Of a DNA stretch of 64,000 nucleotides, positions 62,020-64,000 are shown one piece after another. A program made the translations under genes and the position numbers. Numbering within the stretch: the stretch's first letter is position 1; every line of letters begins with the position of its first letter. Under the pieces are notes generated by a model. That model was not told the DNA's origin, made no database searches, and saw only the letters and a program-made list of their open reading frames with translations. The DNA comes from Anaerolineales bacterium. GTDB taxonomy: Bacteria; Chloroflexota; Anaerolineae; Anaerolineales; Villigracilaceae. The DNA lies in assembly GCA_014379595.1 (NCBI GenBank), contig JACMLM010000034.1:62001-126000 (forward strand). Reading direction: 5' to 3'.

Positions 62020-62676
62020 CTATGCCTCATCGTCTACTTTTGGAAAGGTTAACAACTTCTCGCGATAATACTCATATTGTTTTTGCCTTGCTGTGAGTTC
62101 GGCTGTGAGTTCGGCTGTAAGCGCAGTGTATGTGTCCAAAATGCGGACAATTTTAGATTGGATATCACTTGGAGGGACGGGGATTTGGAGTTTTTTAAGC
62201 TCACTCATAGGCAAGCTGACTACAGGTGAACCAACAATTTTTTTGCTGTATTCTTTTACAATATATTGTGTGTTAAGTAGATAAGAAAGGTATCTTGAAT
62301 TAATGACTTTCTGGTCTGGCTTTATTACATAAACCCCTTCTTTCACATTCCAGTTTTCAGGATTGATTTCAATAACCGCTGTTCGACCTACAGTTCCTGT
62401 TCCAGAAAACAAAATATCTCCAACCTCTAAGTTGGAACGGTTGTTTATGAGTTTTAAAGCACTGTTATTCACCCTATCAGTTTTATCAAGAAATACTATT
62501 TTTCCGTTCTGAATTTCACGAACTGTCACATAAAAATTATTGGCATCCGCTGTATTTAGTTGGAAATTTTTACGCGGATTTAAACCTGTTTTTAAAGACT
62601 TTATTACTTCCCCCAAAGCCTTCCACTCCACCTCAACGCCTTCAAGCAGTTTCTCCATAAAGCTCAACTTACTCAT
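62020..62676 (-). CDS. hsdS: Half-length type I specificity subunit HsdS (single TRD, type IC)
   Basis: This 218-residue protein has one target-recognition domain (about 8-160, ending in [24 protein letters not shown]) and one conserved coiled-coil region ([32 protein letters not shown]). Type IC HsdS proteins normally are about 400 residues with two TRDs. The TAEL repeats are the ones that set the spacer length in EcoR124I/EcoR124II. No second TRD is encoded before prrC. Half-subunits can dimerise and then read a symmetric bipartite site. Start overlaps hsdM by 4 bp. Confidence 0.9.
   Translation of the reverse strand: MSKLSFMEKLLEGVEVEWKALGEVIKSLKTGLNPRKNFQLNTADANNFYVTVREIQNGKIVFLDKTDRVNNSALKLINNRSNLEVGDILFSGTGTVGRTAVIEINPENWNVKEGVYVIKPDQKVINSRYLSYLLNTQYIVKEYSKKIVGSPVVSLPMSELKKLQIPVPPSDIQSKIVRILDTYTALTAELTAELTARQKQYEYYREKLLTFPKVDDEA
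62095..62118 (-). repeat. Tandem 12-bp repeats encoding TAEL in hsdS
   Basis: ACAGCCGAACTC occurs twice head to tail (62118-62107 and 62106-62095), flanked by degenerate TALT and TARQ codons. Changes in this copy number alter spacer length in the recognition sequence of type IC enzymes. Confidence 0.85.
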
Positions 62677-64000
62677 GCTTCAATCTCCGCCACAATCGCA
62701 TCAATCTCGGCGCGTAGCTGGTTGATTTTCGCGACCGTGGTTTTCAGCTCGGCATTCAGCTTGGTAATATCAATCACTTCGCGGGTGTCTTCTGCTTCCA
62801 TATAGGAGCTTGCCGATAGGCTGTAATCGTTGGCGGCTATCACATCGTATTCCACCGATTTTGCAAAGTATGCAACATCATCTTTACTATCGAAAGCTTG
62901 CATAATTTGCTTGATGTTTTCATCGGTTAATACGTTGGTATTGGATTGTGGCTTAAATAGCTTACTCGCATCAATAAACTGGATTGTGGTGTCGGTTTTG
63001 TGTTTAGAAAGCACCAGGATATTGACGGAGATTGAGGTGCCAAAAAACAAGTTGGGCGCGAGCGAGATTACGGTTTCGACATAGTTGTTATCTACCAAAT
63101 ATTGGCGGATTTTCTGCTCCGCGCCGCCCCGGTAAAAAATACCGGGGAAGCAGACAATCGCGGCGCGGCCCTTGCTGGATAAATAACTTAATGCATGCAG
63201 CACAAAGGCAAAGTCGGCTTTGGATTTGGGCGCTAACACGCCTGCGGGGGCAAAGCGTTCATCATTAATCAGGGTTGGGTCGTCGCTGCCAATCCAGGTC
63301 ACCGAATAGGGCGGGTTAGAGACAATGGCATCAAAGGGTTTTTCATCGCCAAAATGCGGATCTAACAGAGTGTTGCCAAGCGCAATATTGAACTTGTCGT
63401 AGTTAATGTTGTGCAAAAACATATTCATACGCGCAAGGTTATAGGTGGTGTGGTTGATCTCTTGACCAAAAAAGCCATCTTCGATTATATGGGCATCAAA
63501 GTGTTTTTTTGCTTGTAATAATAAGGAGCCTGAGCCTGCTGCTGGGTCGTAAATTTTATTGACGGTTGTTTGCTTGTGCATGGCCAGCTGTGCAATGAGC
63601 TTGGATACGTGTTGCGGGGTGAAAAATTCGCCACCTGATTTACCTGCGTTGGCTGCATAGTTAGAAATCAAAAACTCGTAGGCATCACCAAACAGGTCGA
63701 TTTGGTTTTCTTGGAACTCGCCAAAGCGAAGCCCCGCCACCCCTTTCAGCACGGCGGCTAAACGGGTGTTTTTGTCGGTAACGGTGTTGCCTAGGCGGTT
63801 GCTGGTGGTATCAAAATCGGCAAACAACCCCTTGATATCTTGTTCAGATGGGAAGCCATTGGCCGAGCTTTCAATGGCGGAAAATATAGCAGCTAAGTCG
63901 GTGTTCAGATTGGCGTTGGTATTGGCGTTGGCGGCGATGTTGGCAAATAGCTGGCTGGGGTAGATGAAATACCCTTTGGTTTTAATGGCATCTTCTTTGA
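62673..64000 (-). CDS. hsdM: Type I restriction-modification DNA methyltransferase HsdM (N-terminus outside window)
   Basis: This subunit transfers methyl to adenine N6 in the HsdM2HsdS core. The frame is open to base 64000 with no start needed inside, so the protein continues beyond the right edge (442 codons visible). It shows [18 protein letters not shown] motif [34 protein letters not shown], catalytic NPPYS ([11 protein letters not shown]) and [19 protein letters not shown]. Part of the N-terminal helical region precedes it. It is upstream of hsdS-prrC-hsdR and overlaps hsdS by 4 bp. Confidence 0.95.
   Translation of the reverse strand, partial: KEDAIKTKGYFIYPSQLFANIAANANTNANLNTDLAAIFSAIESSANGFPSEQDIKGLFADFDTTSNRLGNTVTDKNTRLAAVLKGVAGLRFGEFQENQIDLFGDAYEFLISNYAANAGKSGGEFFTPQHVSKLIAQLAMHKQTTVNKIYDPAAGSGSLLLQAKKHFDAHIIEDGFFGQEINHTTYNLARMNMFLHNINYDKFNIALGNTLLDPHFGDEKPFDAIVSNPPYSVTWIGSDDPTLINDERFAPAGVLAPKSKADFAFVLHALSYLSSKGRAAIVCFPGIFYRGGAEQKIRQYLVDNNYVETVISLAPNLFFGTSISVNILVLSKHKTDTTIQFIDASKLFKPQSNTNVLTDENIKQIMQAFDSKDDVAYFAKSVEYDVIAANDYSLSASSYMEAEDTREVIDITKLNAELKTTVAKINQLRAEIDAIVAEIEA

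Noticed and set aside
62020-62676. hsdS broken by a frameshift
   Set aside because: prrC starts 1 nt after the hsdS stop, so there is no residual second TRD in any frame. The short form is a clean deletion.
1-64000. CRISPR arrays, tRNA or rRNA genes
   Set aside because: No repeat-spacer pattern with 28-37 bp repeats, no cloverleaf with CCA-end-type features and no rRNA stretches were noticed when reading the sequence.

Overview
The window looks like one chromosomal piece of an uncultured member of the Chloroflexota, probably Anaerolineae-like. I infer this from the make-up of the division and cell-wall cluster, the many predicted lipoproteins without outer-membrane partners, the moderate GC content and the many short intergenic palindromes. 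No rRNA or tRNA is present, so the placement is not proven.

Layout. 1-3303 (minus) is the N-terminal part of a large secreted multidomain nuclease that runs off the left edge. 3559-10563 holds an unknown 8-TM protein and then an export operon: a TetR regulator with a clear promoter and operator, two FtsX/MacB-type permeases, an ATPase and two membrane-fusion lipoproteins. 10585-19354 is metabolic and hypothetical: a GH4 glycosidase, an ATP-grasp ligase, galactokinase, a Vps62-like membrane protein, a propeller-like lipoprotein and an RNA-methyltransferase-like protein.

19400-37712 is a nearly complete dcw cluster: mraZ-rsmH-ftsL-ftsI-murF-mraY-murD-ftsW-murG-cvpA-murC-(72 aa)-murB-(S23)-ddl-ftsQ-ftsA-ftsZ. 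It starts with a promoter followed by three 10-bp MraZ-type repeats. murE is absent. The run is interrupted by palindromic elements and by a four-helix-bundle (S23) gene bracketed by perfect 17-bp inverted repeats.

37870-57441 is accessory: a possible integron-cassette remnant, small membrane proteins, a YcaQ-like glycosylase, GNAT, RidA, PTE-like, VOC and macro-domain proteins, a DUF58/transglutaminase pair, a TetR-cytochrome P450 unit with a 30-bp perfect palindrome, and a subtilisin-like protease fused to a polytopic membrane domain. Several of these units have a TATAAT-like box 12-14 nt before the start codon and no Shine-Dalgarno, which suggests leaderless mRNAs.

57725-64000 (minus) is the most notable part: hsdM-hsdS-prrC-hsdR, the gene order of the E. 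coli prr locus. There a type IC restriction-modification complex keeps a tRNA anticodon nuclease (PrrC) latent until phage interference releases it. The HsdS here is half length, with one target-recognition domain and TAEL repeats. This block looks acquired from a proteobacterial-type source, and a contig join near 57.5 kb should be excluded.
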